This document shows positions 40,669 through 49,408 of a stretch of DNA of 64,000 nt, piece after piece. Location of the stretch: positions 1 through 64,000 of the forward strand of contig JAEYGZ010000023.1 in NCBI GenBank assembly GCA_023409535.1, given 5' to 3'. The notes under the pieces are model-generated. The model made no database searches and was not told the origin of the DNA. It worked only from the letters and a program-made list of their open reading frames with translations. A program made the translations under genes and the position numbers. Positions within the stretch are counted from its first letter, which is position 1; each line of letters starts with the position of its first letter. Origin of the DNA: Bacillota bacterium (lineage in GTDB: Bacteria; Bacillota; Clostridia; Lachnospirales; Lachnospiraceae).

Positions 40669-41793
40669 CTATGACATTACTTTAATCCAACAGCGCCTTC
40701 GTTTGTGTTGTCTTGTCTCATAATGCTTCCAGAGAGCCTGTACCTGATGATTGGTCTCCAGCTCAGGTCCTGTCTCGGCATATTCAATCCCATTCTTTCT
40801 GGCAGATGCCGCCATGGAATTCATAAGAACCGCAGTAAGTCCCTTGTTCAGCATATGGGGTACTACTCCGATCAGATACAGATCAAGCACCTTCGCCTTT
40901 GCATAAGGCGCTCTGAGTATACGGTACCAGCCGATGGGAATCAATCTTCCTTTACTTCGCTTAACTGCCCTGTTCATGGAAGGCATTGCAAGTCCAAAGC
41001 CAACCAGCTGATCCTTCTCATCGATCAGCAGCTTCAAGTATTCTGCATTTACCAGCAGAATAAACTGGTTATAATATTTTATTATCTGCTCCTGTGACAG
41101 CTCCACAGTTCCGTAGAGATTCGCATAAGCTATATTTAATAAATCAAAGACCTTCAAAACATAAGGTTTAATTTCTCTTCTGTTCTTCGGTTCAACAAGC
41201 ATTAACTTGTTCTTCTTTAATACAGCCTCTGACAGCTGGTCCAACCGACCGTCGGGCTCCTTCGGCAGAAATACCTGAAATTCCATCCAGTCGGTATCCT
41301 TGACAAAGCCCATTGCTTCCATATGCTTTATATAATAAGGATAATTATAGATAGTGAGAAACATGCCGTCTTCTTCAAAGCCTTCTACCAGCATTCCTTC
41401 CTGGTCCATATCACAGAAACCGATGGGGCCGTGGATTTCGGCCAGACCTTCTTCCGCTCCCCAGCTCTCCACCGCATCAAACAAGGCCTTTGAAACTTCG
41501 AAATCGTCTATAAAATCAACTCTTGAAAATCTGATTCGCTTTGTATTCCATTTATCATTTGCTGCTTTACTAATTATTCCCGCAATTCTGCCGACACATT
41601 CTCCATCCTTGTACGCCAGAAATTGCTTTGTCCTGCAATATTCATAGGCCGGATTCTTCCTAGGGTCGAAATTACTGATTTCATCCTCAATCAGGTCCGG
41701 AATTGCCTGCGGGACTTCCTGATACATCCTTACCGGAAATTCTGCGAATATCCTCTGTTCCTTCTTCGTTTTCACCTCACGAATCTCTACCAT
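40669..41793 (-). CDS. GNAT-fold acetyltransferase-like protein (YghO type)
   Basis: A 374-residue protein of the long GNAT-like family. The N-terminal half contains CRTKQFLAYKDGECVGRIAG and the segment EEGLAEIHGPIGFCDMDQEG, which is the family signature. The second half has a degenerate GNAT core (DLYLIGVVPHMLNKGLTAVL, then EYAETGPELETNHQVQALWK). The protein ends in a basic tail. The reaction is not known. GGGGGAAG precedes the ATG at 41793. It is monocistronic or leads the GerMN lipoprotein gene, and is divergent from the ABC-2 exporter operon. Confidence 0.82.
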   Translation of the reverse strand: MVEIREVKTKKEQRIFAEFPVRMYQEVPQAIPDLIEDEISNFDPRKNPAYEYCRTKQFLAYKDGECVGRIAGIISKAANDKWNTKRIRFSRVDFIDDFEVSKALFDAVESWGAEEGLAEIHGPIGFCDMDQEGMLVEGFEEDGMFLTIYNYPYYIKHMEAMGFVKDTDWMEFQVFLPKEPDGRLDQLSEAVLKKNKLMLVEPKNRREIKPYVLKVFDLLNIAYANLYGTVELSQEQIIKYYNQFILLVNAEYLKLLIDEKDQLVGFGLAMPSMNRAVKRSKGRLIPIGWYRILRAPYAKAKVLDLYLIGVVPHMLNKGLTAVLMNSMAASARKNGIEYAETGPELETNHQVQALWKHYETRQHKRRRCWIKVMS

Positions 41794-42025
41794 GGTACAC
41801 TTCCCCCTAAGTTGTACATTTTGATGCTCATCCGTTGTGATCTAAGCCGCGTAAAGACCTGTATATAAAGTTTATCACCAGCGGGAGGCATTTACCGCTG
41901 ATACTATTATTGTATAACAGGATCTATTCCTGTGCAACTATCTTATTGTTTCGGCAAATACTCCCTTGCTTATTGGTACTCTCCGGATGAATTTTACATA
42001 CAAATTAATTCTTTTTATAAAGTTG

Positions 42026-42054
42026 TTGAAAATTTGTCATGATTGCACTACAAT
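42026..42054 (+). promoter_or_regulatory. Promoter of the ABC-2 exporter operon
   Basis: TTGAAA (42026-42031), 17-bp spacer, TACAAT (42049-42054), with a leader of about 115 nt before the ATPase start. Confidence 0.7.
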
Positions 42055-42177
42055 AGTGGCTATATTTCTCAAAATCCTATTCAATAATTAGCAATTGAAA
42101 GAGGAATCAATTGTATCGGCATCAATGAAGATGCCCCTGAAAAGTATTGATTGGGCAGGAAGAAGGGTGGGAACAAA

Positions 42178-43170
42178 ATGAATGCTATTACAGTAAATCA
42201 ACTCTCCAAAACCTTTCGGGTAAAGGTTAAGGAAAAGGGGTTGAAAGGAAGCATAAAAGCAATCTTCCGGCCGGAATATAAATCCATTCAGGCTGTGAAG
42301 GATATCAGCTTCCAGGTCAGTGAGGGCGAGATTCTTGCCTTTATCGGTCCGAACGGCGCCGGGAAAAGCACCACGATAAAGATGCTCACCGGTATTCTCT
42401 ATCCGGAACAGGGAGCAGCAGAGGTTATGGGAATTAATCCGACCATGAAACGAAAGCAGCTCTCCTATCAGATTGGAACGGTATTCGGACAAAAGGAACA
42501 GCTCTGGATGCATCTGACTCCTTATGATAATTTTAAGTTCTTCGGTGCCATTTACGATTTGAAGGACCATGAGGCGGAAGCCCGCATTGAGGAGCTGAAG
42601 CAGGTATTTGAGCTGGAAGAGTTCATCAATACTCCTGTAAGAAATTTATCCCTTGGGCAGAGAATCCGCTGTGAGATAGTGGCCTCCCTGATCCATAGAC
42701 CCAGAGTATTATTTCTGGATGAGCCCACCATCGGACTTGATCCTGTGGTGAAGGAAAATATACGGGCCTTAATCAAGAAAATGAACAGGGAATATAACAC
42801 AACCATATTCCTGACAAGTCATGATGTGGGAGATATTGAGAAGCTCTGTAAGAGAATCATTATCGTAAATCACGGCCGCATCGTTCTGGATGATACCATG
42901 GAGAATCTGAAATATCACTATCTGAATAAAAAGATGGTTGAATTGAAGCTTCGGGAATCTGCGGATATGTCTGATGAGGATGGTATCACCGTTGTTAAGA
43001 GCAAGGGCAATAACTTGAAACTGGAGATTGATACCACAAAGAAGAACATTTCCGATGCCTTAAAGCTGATTGATGCGGATAATATTCTGGATATTAATAT
43101 ATCCAATGTTCCCCTTGAGAATATTATCACAGAGATATATAAGGAAAACCGTCAGGCTCCGATTGTATAA
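42178..43170 (+). CDS. ABC-2 exporter ATP-binding protein
   Basis: A 330-residue ATPase: Walker A GPNGAGKSTT, Q-loop FGQKEQLW, signature LSLGQRIRCEI, Walker B VLFLDEPTIGLD, H-loop LTSHD. The signature is LSLGQR rather than LSGGQ, as is normal in the DUF990/ABC-2 group. A C-terminal extension (about 245-330) is typical of this subfamily. With the two following permeases it forms an export system; such trios handle antibiotics or unknown hydrophobic compounds. Start: the ATG at 42178 follows GGGTGGG; the upstream TTG is rejected. A promoter lies about 115 bp upstream. Confidence 0.93.
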   Translation: MNAITVNQLSKTFRVKVKEKGLKGSIKAIFRPEYKSIQAVKDISFQVSEGEILAFIGPNGAGKSTTIKMLTGILYPEQGAAEVMGINPTMKRKQLSYQIGTVFGQKEQLWMHLTPYDNFKFFGAIYDLKDHEAEARIEELKQVFELEEFINTPVRNLSLGQRIRCEIVASLIHRPRVLFLDEPTIGLDPVVKENIRALIKKMNREYNTTIFLTSHDVGDIEKLCKRIIIVNHGRIVLDDTMENLKYHYLNKKMVELKLRESADMSDEDGITVVKSKGNNLKLEIDTTKKNISDALKLIDADNILDINISNVPLENIITEIYKENRQAPIV

Positions 43171-43194
43171 ATACTGCCAACTGCTGAGAATCAC

Positions 43195-44007
43195 ATGGAA
43201 AGGAAGTGCTGTTCCTTGAGAAAATATCTATTTATTTTTAAAGCAACCTTAATAGAAAGCCTGCAATATGTGATGAATATCTTCCTGGGCTTTATCTCCT
43301 TCTTTATGATGCTCTTTGTATTCATCAACCTGTGGAACTACATTTATGCCGATTCCACAAAGCTGATTGACGGTTATACCATGAATCAGATGATCTGGTA
43401 TGTGATTCTTACGGAGATTCTGTGGTACGGCACCAGAAACCGGACCCTGACCGCCCAGATCAGCGATGACATCAAGAGCGGAACCATTGCTTACGGGCTG
43501 AATAAACCTTATCATTACATATCCTATATTATCGCGAAGCATATCGGAGAGATTGCAGTCAAATTTGTACTGTTTCTCATGGCAGGACTTGCCGTGGGAT
43601 TATTGTTCAACGGTCCGATATCCGGCTTTCACCTCTATCAGCTGCCAATTATCCTGCTCTCCCTGCTGCTGGGAATTCTGATCAATTCCTTTATCAGGAT
43701 GGGAATCAGCGTGCTCTCCTTCTGGATTGAGGACTGCGCGCCCTTTCACTGGATCTATGACAAGCTGCTGATCATCGTCGGAATTATGTTCCCCGTAGAG
43801 GTATTCCCGCAATGGGCTCAGCCTGTTATCCGCTGCACACCGATCTATGTTGTATCCTACGGCCCGGCGAAGCTGGTGATTGATTACGGTTACAGAACAG
43901 CGCTGCAGATATTACTTGCACAGGTCATTTATCTTGCGGCCTCTTATTCTATATTAATGCTATTTTTTCAGAAGGGAGTGAAACAGCTAAATGTTAACGG
44001 AGGCTAA
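43195..44007 (+). CDS. ABC-2 type permease subunit 1 (PF06182-like)
   Basis: A 270-residue membrane protein with six predicted helices, starting LFIFKATLIESLQYVMNIFL. It has the conserved internal segment RNRTLTAQISDDIKSGTIAY and LNKPYHYISYIIAKHIGE, typical of this permease group. It is the first of two homologous subunits that likely form a heterodimer with the ATPase. The ATG at 43195 has no ribosome site, whereas a TTG at 43216 has GGAAAGGAAG upstream, so the true start may be 43216. It follows the ATPase by 24 bp and overlaps the second permease by 17 nt. Confidence 0.88.
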   Translation: MERKCCSLRKYLFIFKATLIESLQYVMNIFLGFISFFMMLFVFINLWNYIYADSTKLIDGYTMNQMIWYVILTEILWYGTRNRTLTAQISDDIKSGTIAYGLNKPYHYISYIIAKHIGEIAVKFVLFLMAGLAVGLLFNGPISGFHLYQLPIILLSLLLGILINSFIRMGISVLSFWIEDCAPFHWIYDKLLIIVGIMFPVEVFPQWAQPVIRCTPIYVVSYGPAKLVIDYGYRTALQILLAQVIYLAASYSILMLFFQKGVKQLNVNGG

Positions 44008-44785
44008 GAACCAAGTTCGTGTCATTTTACTGTCCATAAAATATAATATCATGCGGGAGATGACGAATCGCGTCACCTTCCTGATGAATGTAAGCTTTAT
44101 GATCCTGAATAACGCCTCCTTCCTGATCCAGTGGCTGCTGCTGTTCCGGCTGAAATCCGACATCGGCGGTTATGGCTTAAATGATGTTATGGTCTTATGG
44201 GGGCTATCTGCGGGTACCTTCGGTGTGGCTCATGTTCTGTTTCATAGAGCCTTTACCCTTCCGGATCTGATCATTCACGGGAAGCTTGATTCCTACCTGG
44301 TTCAGCCAAAGAGTGTGCTTCTCAGTGTCATAACCTCGGCAACCAACTCTTCCGCCATTGGGGATATCATCTACGGATATCTGATTATCATCATTTTTAA
44401 ATTCAGCATTGCGAATCTTCTGCTATTTACATTGTTTTCAATCTTAGGTGCTTTGATCCTGACAGCCTATGCGATTATCGTGGGAAGCTTCTCCTTCTGG
44501 CTGCAGCGTTCAGATATGCTGTCTGAGAATCTGAATAACATTATGCTTAACTTTCAGACCTATCCGGAGGGTATCTTTAAGAATACAGTCCGATTACTGC
44601 TCTATACTCTGGTTCCCGTGGGCTTTGTGGTATATCAGCCCCTTCGTATTATACTGCATTTTAGTCTGCCGGCAAGCCTGGGCATCCTGGCCTTCACTAT
44701 CGGGATCTGTGTCCTGGCCTTCTTCATATTCTATCGCGGGTTAAGACGCTATACCTCAAGCAGCCTGATGGGCGCCAGAATATAA
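43991..44785 (+). CDS. ABC-2 type permease subunit 2 (PF06182-like)
   Basis: A 264-residue six-helix membrane protein homologous in layout to subunit 1, with the matching internal motif HRAFTLPDLIIHGKLDSYLV followed by QPKSVLLSV (the same region as LNKPYHYIS in its partner) and a C-terminal FFIFYRGLRRYTSSS. GGGAG precedes the ATG, which lies inside the end of the previous gene. It is the last gene of the exporter operon. The substrate cannot be inferred. Confidence 0.88.
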   Translation: MLTEAKNQVRVILLSIKYNIMREMTNRVTFLMNVSFMILNNASFLIQWLLLFRLKSDIGGYGLNDVMVLWGLSAGTFGVAHVLFHRAFTLPDLIIHGKLDSYLVQPKSVLLSVITSATNSSAIGDIIYGYLIIIIFKFSIANLLLFTLFSILGALILTAYAIIVGSFSFWLQRSDMLSENLNNIMLNFQTYPEGIFKNTVRLLLYTLVPVGFVVYQPLRIILHFSLPASLGILAFTIGICVLAFFIFYRGLRRYTSSSLMGARI

Positions 44786-44826
44786 AGGAGGAGAGTATCC
44801 TTCTTTGTGCTCCTCTCTGTTATCTA

Positions 44827-44854
44827 TTTACTTTATGTAAATTTGTGGTACAAT
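44827..44854 (+). promoter_or_regulatory. Promoter of the phosphofructokinase gene with a long leader
   Basis: TTTACT (44827-44832), 16-bp spacer, TACAAT (44849-44854). It implies a 5' leader of about 220 nt (44861-45080) in which I see no ORF and no clear terminator. The leader's role is unknown. Confidence 0.55.
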
Positions 44855-45080
44855 AAGTAGTGAACTGCATAATTTTACCATCGATAAATCGCTCGGTGTT
44901 ACAACCGGTCACAGAATTTACTTATGTGGTATAAAGAACTACATACGTTGAAACAGGACAAGTGAATGAGACTCGCCTGGCAGAATTTAGAGAAACAGCT
45001 CGGTACACTAATCTTAGACGTGTTCAGTGTGTTTAGCCAACTAATTCTACATTAACGAAAAGTAAAGGAGTGGAGTATTT

Positions 45081-46295
45081 ATGGTACTGGAAGGAAAAGT
45101 AGTTGTAGCACAGGGTGGAGGTCCCACCGCGGTAATTAACCAATCTCTTGTAGGGGCCGTGCTGGAATCTAGAAAGTTTCCACAGATAACTAAGGTTTAT
45201 GGAGCAATTAACGGGGTTTCGGGAATTATTAACGAGGACTTTCTTGATTTGACGCAGGAAACGACTCACAACCTGGAGCAGGTAGCAATTACCCCCTCCT
45301 CCGCGTTATTTTCTACCAGAGATAAACCGGATAATGCTTATTGCAAAGAAATATTCAAGGTATTTCAGGCGCATGGTGTAAGATATTTCTTCTATATCGG
45401 GGGCAACGATTCGGCTGACACAGTTCGGATCGTAAATCAACAAGCGGAATCCTCGGGCTATGAATTTCGTGCAATCCACATCCCGAAGACCATTGATAAT
45501 GACCTGATGATGAATGATCATACTCCCGGATATCCTTCCGCAGCAAAGTTCGTGGCACAGACCTTCATCGGTCTTAACCTGGACAACCGGGCTCTTCCGG
45601 GTGTACATATCGGTGTTGTTATGGGACGTAACGCAGGCTTTTTAACTGCCGCCTCTTCCATCGCACAGAAATATCCCGATGACGGTCCTCATTTGATCTA
45701 TTTGCCGGAGCGGCATTTCAGCATAGATAATTTTATCAGAGACGTAAAAGAGGTATATGATAAATACGGACGTTGTATCGTTGCCGTATCCGAAGGAATT
45801 CAGGATGAGAACGGTGTTCCCATTGTCACCAAGCTCATCGAAGGCGGTAAGGATGCCCACGGTAACACCCAGCTGTCAGGAACCGGAGCTCTTGGTGATC
45901 TTTTAACCCAGGAGATTAAAATGAAACTGGGCATCTCCAGAGTCCGTTCCGATACCCTTGGCTATCTGCAGCGTTCCTTTATGGGCTGCACCTCCGAGAT
46001 CGACCAGCATGAGGCAAGAGAGGTCGGCGAGAAAGCCGCTCAGTTTGCCATCTGGCATAATATTGACGGCTCCATCGTCATCAACCGTACCGGGTATTAC
46101 TCGGTAGATTATAAGATGACACCGCTTCACAATGTGGCCGGCAAGACAAAGCTGATGTCGGATCATTTCATCAATGCAAAGGGGAATAATGTCACCGATG
46201 CCTTTAAGTATTACCTGCAGCCGCTGCTTGGGTGTAATATGCCGGAAGCCAGTATGCTGAGAGCACCAAGGGCGGAGAAGATATTGCAGAAATAA
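45081..46295 (+). CDS. 6-phosphofructokinase, probably pyrophosphate-dependent
   Basis: A 404-residue PfkA-superfamily enzyme that phosphorylates fructose 6-phosphate. The G-rich start VVAQGGGPTAVINQS and the GGND motif (107-110), in place of the GGDG of ATP enzymes, together with PKTIDND (135-141, with K replacing the G of the ATP type), point to the PPi-dependent class. Further motifs MGRNAGFLTAAS, PERHF and LGYLQRS fit. PPi-PFK saves ATP in glycolysis, common in fermentative Clostridia. GGAGTGGAG precedes the ATG. A long leader and a dedicated promoter lie upstream, and a 30-bp perfect hairpin follows. Confidence 0.92.
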   Translation: MVLEGKVVVAQGGGPTAVINQSLVGAVLESRKFPQITKVYGAINGVSGIINEDFLDLTQETTHNLEQVAITPSSALFSTRDKPDNAYCKEIFKVFQAHGVRYFFYIGGNDSADTVRIVNQQAESSGYEFRAIHIPKTIDNDLMMNDHTPGYPSAAKFVAQTFIGLNLDNRALPGVHIGVVMGRNAGFLTAASSIAQKYPDDGPHLIYLPERHFSIDNFIRDVKEVYDKYGRCIVAVSEGIQDENGVPIVTKLIEGGKDAHGNTQLSGTGALGDLLTQEIKMKLGISRVRSDTLGYLQRSFMGCTSEIDQHEAREVGEKAAQFAIWHNIDGSIVINRTGYYSVDYKMTPLHNVAGKTKLMSDHFINAKGNNVTDAFKYYLQPLLGCNMPEASMLRAPRAEKILQK

Positions 46296-46316
46296 GTAAG
46301 TTAATAGCAAAGAAAC

Positions 46317-46383
46317 GGAGACAGGAAAAGGATCAATATGGTCTGCAGGAAAAGCAGACCATATTGATCCTTTTCCTGTCTCC
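46317..46383 (+). terminator. 30-bp perfect hairpin after the phosphofructokinase gene
   Basis: Arms 46317-46346 and 46354-46383 are fully complementary over 30 bp with a 7-nt loop (AGGAAAA). It begins 21 bp after the stop codon. Only a weak T-run (TGTCTTT) follows. It can serve as a terminator or stabilising 3' end, but the length and perfection are unusual. Confidence 0.6.
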
Positions 46384-46481
46384 TGTCTTTGGCCGGCTTA
46401 AAGTTTTAATTATTGCATATCAAATCACTTATGTATGATAATCTATTTTGTGTAAGACTTTGATTATTGGTACGCCGCGAA

Positions 46482-47613
46482 TCATACTCCCTGATCGTCC
46501 AATATCCATGCGCTTTCTTCGTTTTCTCTGATGAAGATTAAATTCCAGCCCGGGTATCTTCCCTCAAAAGAAGGGTCGTCGTTTATTTCAAAATCACAAA
46601 GCAGTACAATCACATTTCCCTCCTTGACGCCGTTGATGTGTCCATTTCCATACTGCATATAAGAGGAACGCACTTTAGCACACGCTTCTTCGTCAAACCA
46701 TATCCGTTCCAGTGTTCGGTTTGTGGCTACCTCTTGAAAATAGATTTCTGCCGTCTTTATTGCTTCATCAATTTCCTTCTGTGTATAGGTAATATTTGCG
46801 GATTCGGTAACAACAGCTGCCTATTGCTTTGATACATCAAACAGTTGGTATACCATATCGCCTCGTACATAAGTGAGTGTACCCAGCGTCCATTCGGAGA
46901 TATTAAGATATCCATATTCTCCTTCGCCGAATTTGACGGCGTTATAACTGTAGTTTCCGCGATAAACCGTATCGACCACATCCTCTATTGGTATAAAATC
47001 ACTACCAAATCGGTCATCCATACGCTCATATGCCGTTTCCCGCAGGGTATGGTCTGAAACGGTATAAACGTACATGTTCTCACTGCTCAGACGATGGAGC
47101 TGTACCATATTTCCATCCCTACTGACTGAAACCTCACAATAATCATCCCCCTGTATCGCGGCACAGTTAAGCGGTTTTAAATCCAGGTTGCGAATAATTT
47201 TCTGCGCATCAAGGTCATATACGAACAAACCAAAATATCCATGAAAAATCACAATATCCTCCGAAGCGAAATCCAATTCCGGTATACCGACGATATCAAC
47301 ACTTTGCTCCTGCGCCGATCAAATTTTTGCGCAGTCGAAAAAGGGAAAGGATACAATAAGTCAAAAGCGCAACCATCCCGAAAAGCCAGAGAATTTCACC
47401 AATGGTTGCCACTATTTGCAACGGATTGACACTTGCGCCGTTTGCAGGGGCGGGCAATATGGGGGTAATTGCATTGTCAAAAGTTGTTATGTCTGTGCTT
47501 ATCTGTGGGGTTTCCGAATAAATAATTTTAATCGAAATGGGGCTTGCAGTCAAACTCATATTGAGGACTTGTAAAAAAGTATTAAGAATTTTTGATTGGA
47601 TAAAATACGGCAT
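46482..47613 (-). pseudogene. blaR1-like antirepressor pseudogene (M56 peptidase domain deleted)
   Basis: Three consecutive pieces of one ancestral gene. The first (47613 to 47296) has a short N-terminus (FLQVLNMSLTAS), an extracellular loop and one membrane helix ending FRLRKNLIGAG, then a premature stop. A typical Clostridial BlaR1 has more membrane helices before this loop and a zinc-peptidase HExxH domain after it; both are missing. The second (about 47305 to 46821, in another frame; GIPELDFASEDIVIFHGYFG) is a C-terminal beta domain seen in Clostridial BlaR1-like proteins. It stops at TAG 46821-46823. The same frame continues after this stop to 46482 (TYTQKEIDEAIKTAEIYFQE). So deletions, a frameshift and a nonsense codon are present. 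The adjacent blaI is intact. Confidence 0.8.
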
Positions 47614-47617
47614 AGGT

Positions 47618-47986
47618 TCACCCCCTGTTCTGGCGTATTAGTTTTTCCAATTCTTCAATTTCCTTCTCAGTCAGCTTTTTCCTTGCCGAAAATGCTGCTA
47701 AAAATTGCGGCAACGAACCGTCAAAAGTTTCTTCAATAAATTTTTCACTTTGCAAAGCATGAAACTCTTGCTTCGATAGATTAGAAGAAACCAAACTATC
47801 TTGATTTCTGAAAATATTGCGCTGGCATAGGCGGCGCAGCATGGTATAGGTTGTAGATTTTTTCCATCCCAATTCCTGTTCGCATAATTTCACCAGGTCA
47901 CCAGAGGAAATGGGCTCATTCTCCCATATCAAATCCGCAAACTTCATTTCCATAACACCTAATTTGTACTCAACTATATCAAACAC
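47618..47986 (-). CDS. blaI: BlaI/MecI/CopY-family transcriptional repressor
   Basis: A 122-residue winged-helix repressor: LGVMEMKFADLIWENEPISS, then LGWKKSTTYTMLRRLCQRN (recognition helix) and a C-terminal dimerisation helix LTEKEIEELEKLIRQ. In intact systems a BlaR1 protease cleaves BlaI when a beta-lactam is sensed. Here the gene 5 bp downstream is a blaR1 pseudogene, so derepression by that route is lost. The GTG at 47986 is taken as start, although AAAGGA abuts it; an internal ATG at 47953 is an alternative. Two palindromic operators lie at 47994-48035, so repression of its own promoter is likely preserved. Confidence 0.9.
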   Translation of the reverse strand: MFDIVEYKLGVMEMKFADLIWENEPISSGDLVKLCEQELGWKKSTTYTMLRRLCQRNIFRNQDSLVSSNLSKQEFHALQSEKFIEETFDGSLPQFLAAFSARKKLTEKEIEELEKLIRQNRG

Positions 47987-47993
47987 TCCTTTG

Positions 47994-48046
47994 GTTTAAT
48001 GGCGTTAAATCTGTTTAAGTTTAACACCGTTAAACCTTTTTGTCAA
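47994..48046 (-). promoter_or_regulatory. blaI promoter with two palindromic operators
   Basis: Read leftward: TTGACA (48041-48046), 17-bp spacer, TAAACT (48018-48023). Palindrome 1, GTTTAAC-ACC-GTTAAAC (48019-48035), covers the spacer and the -10 box. Palindrome 2, GTTTAAT-GGC-GTTAAAT (47994-48010), lies at the start region. Centres are 25 bp apart. Two sites in this layout are typical of BlaI/MecI operators. Confidence 0.8.
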
Positions 48047-48160
48047 TAAAGGAAAGCCGGTCCATATGGGCAGTGTCCATAAAGAAGCAAGTACCGACAT
48101 TAAAACAACGTGATAGACAGCCGACAGACGGAGAGATGTTTAATTCACAGTGCTAGTACC

Positions 48161-48198
48161 TTGACAACTATCAATATAAGAAGTATACTATATATACT
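48161..48198 (+). promoter_or_regulatory. Promoter with palindrome for the zinc-ribbon/methyltransferase/TetR operon
   Basis: TTGACA (48161-48166), 17-bp spacer, TATACT (48184-48189). An inverted repeat AGTATA (48182-48187) and TATACT (48193-48198) overlaps the -10 box. It is a candidate operator for the TetR protein encoded at the end of the same run of genes. Confidence 0.7.
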
Positions 48199-48231
48199 AA
48201 AATATTTATTTGGTATATATAAAGGTTGACA

Positions 48232-48618
48232 ATGAAAAAAATAAATTCTATCGGTTACGGTCACAAGATAGTACGCAGTGCGGTAATTTGTTTAATTATT
48301 ATACCGTCAATCAGTTATTTCCTTTGGAAAATGACAAATCAAATACAGTTCCAGCTAGTAACAAAGGCATCTTTGATATTGGGTGTTATAATTCTCCTGT
48401 TCCTTTTTGTTTTGCTGAAGATTGAGCTTTATCAGGACAAAAAAATGGACGAATACTATTGGGCCAACTCACAATCTCGCCTACCGCTAAAAAATGGTCT
48501 ATTTGAGTGCCAGACTTGCGGAAATAATCAAGTGAAACCCAGGCAGAAAAGCTGTATTGTCTGTGGCACAAATTTTAAAAATTGGAGTGAAGATGATGAA
48601 AACAAAAAAGAGCAATAA
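48232..48618 (+). CDS. Small membrane protein with C-terminal zinc ribbon
   Basis: A 128-residue protein with two membrane helices (about 14-33 and 45-64), then a cytoplasmic tail carrying CQTCGNNQVKPRQKSCIVCG, a CxxC/CxxC pattern typical of zinc ribbons. No enzyme motif. The ATG at 48232 has AAAGG six bases upstream; the start at 48226 is not supported. It overlaps the methyltransferase gene by 26 nt. The family is not recognised; a role in membrane-associated sensing or assembly is possible but unproven. Base composition is AT-richer than in the core genes around. Confidence 0.7.
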   Translation: MKKINSIGYGHKIVRSAVICLIIIPSISYFLWKMTNQIQFQLVTKASLILGVIILLFLFVLLKIELYQDKKMDEYYWANSQSRLPLKNGLFECQTCGNNQVKPRQKSCIVCGTNFKNWSEDDENKKEQ

Positions 48619-49383
48619 TTTATTGCCGATATCCGAAACATTATTTATCCCTTTGGTAGCGCGTGCTACAGAAACAGCAAGGGATAATCCTATCATTTCA
48701 GATAAAAAATCGGCGGAAATTCTTAAAACAATGAATCTGGAAGATAAAATAACAGATGGGGGCACTATATCAACATTAGGTATTCTATCGCGCACAAAGG
48801 TTATTGATGATGAGGTAAAACGTATTCTTTCCCAAGATGCAAATACGACGATTATCAATTTGGGGGCGGGATTAGACACTCGAGTAACCCGCGTGGATAA
48901 CGGTCTTTTGAAATGGTATGATCTCGATTTGCCGGATGTGATTCAGTTCAGAAGTCAATTTTTTTCTAAAAATGAGCGAATTCAAACGATAGCTAAATCT
49001 GTCTTGGATACAATATGGACGGAAGAAGTTCATCCTTACGAAAACGGCAGGATCATTATTATCGCCGAGGGTCTGCTTATGTATTTTCCCGAGGAAGATG
49101 TATCAAAAATACTTACACTTTTAGCAAATCATTTTCCGGGAGCCGATATGTTTTTCGATGTTGTTCACAGCTATTTTATAAATAAGAAAATCAGCAGCAC
49201 TTTTTTATGGGGAATTGATAATGCTAAAGGTATTAAGAAACTACATCCTGCTGTGGAATTAGTTCAGTCATGGAGCGCAGGAAACCTTTTAAAAGCGCAA
49301 CAGCCTATGATACTTAGTTACTAAACATTTTGCCTGCAACCAAAAACAGAAGCCAAATTTTACATATTCGGTTTAAGCAATGA
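48593..49383 (+). pseudogene. LCMT/PPM2-type SAM methyltransferase with an apparent one-base frameshift near its end
   Basis: The main frame (48593-49324, 243 residues) reads as a leucine carboxyl methyltransferase-type enzyme: SETLFIPLVARATETARDNP, LGAGLDTRVTRVDNG (SAM motif), WYDLDLPDVI and IAEGLLMYFPEEDV. It ends abruptly after QQPMILSY. In the next frame the following bases read ILPATKNRSQILHIRFKQ and then TGA at 49381-49383, a natural-looking C-terminus for this family. One missing base near 49315 would join the two. The product would therefore lack about 20 residues. This could be a genuine mutation or a sequencing error. It is preceded by GGAG, overlaps the zinc-ribbon gene and is followed by tetR 25 bp after the repaired stop. 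The substrate is unknown. Confidence 0.75.
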
Positions 49384-49408
49384 TAAAAGCTCACAGGGAG
49401 GTGATGAT

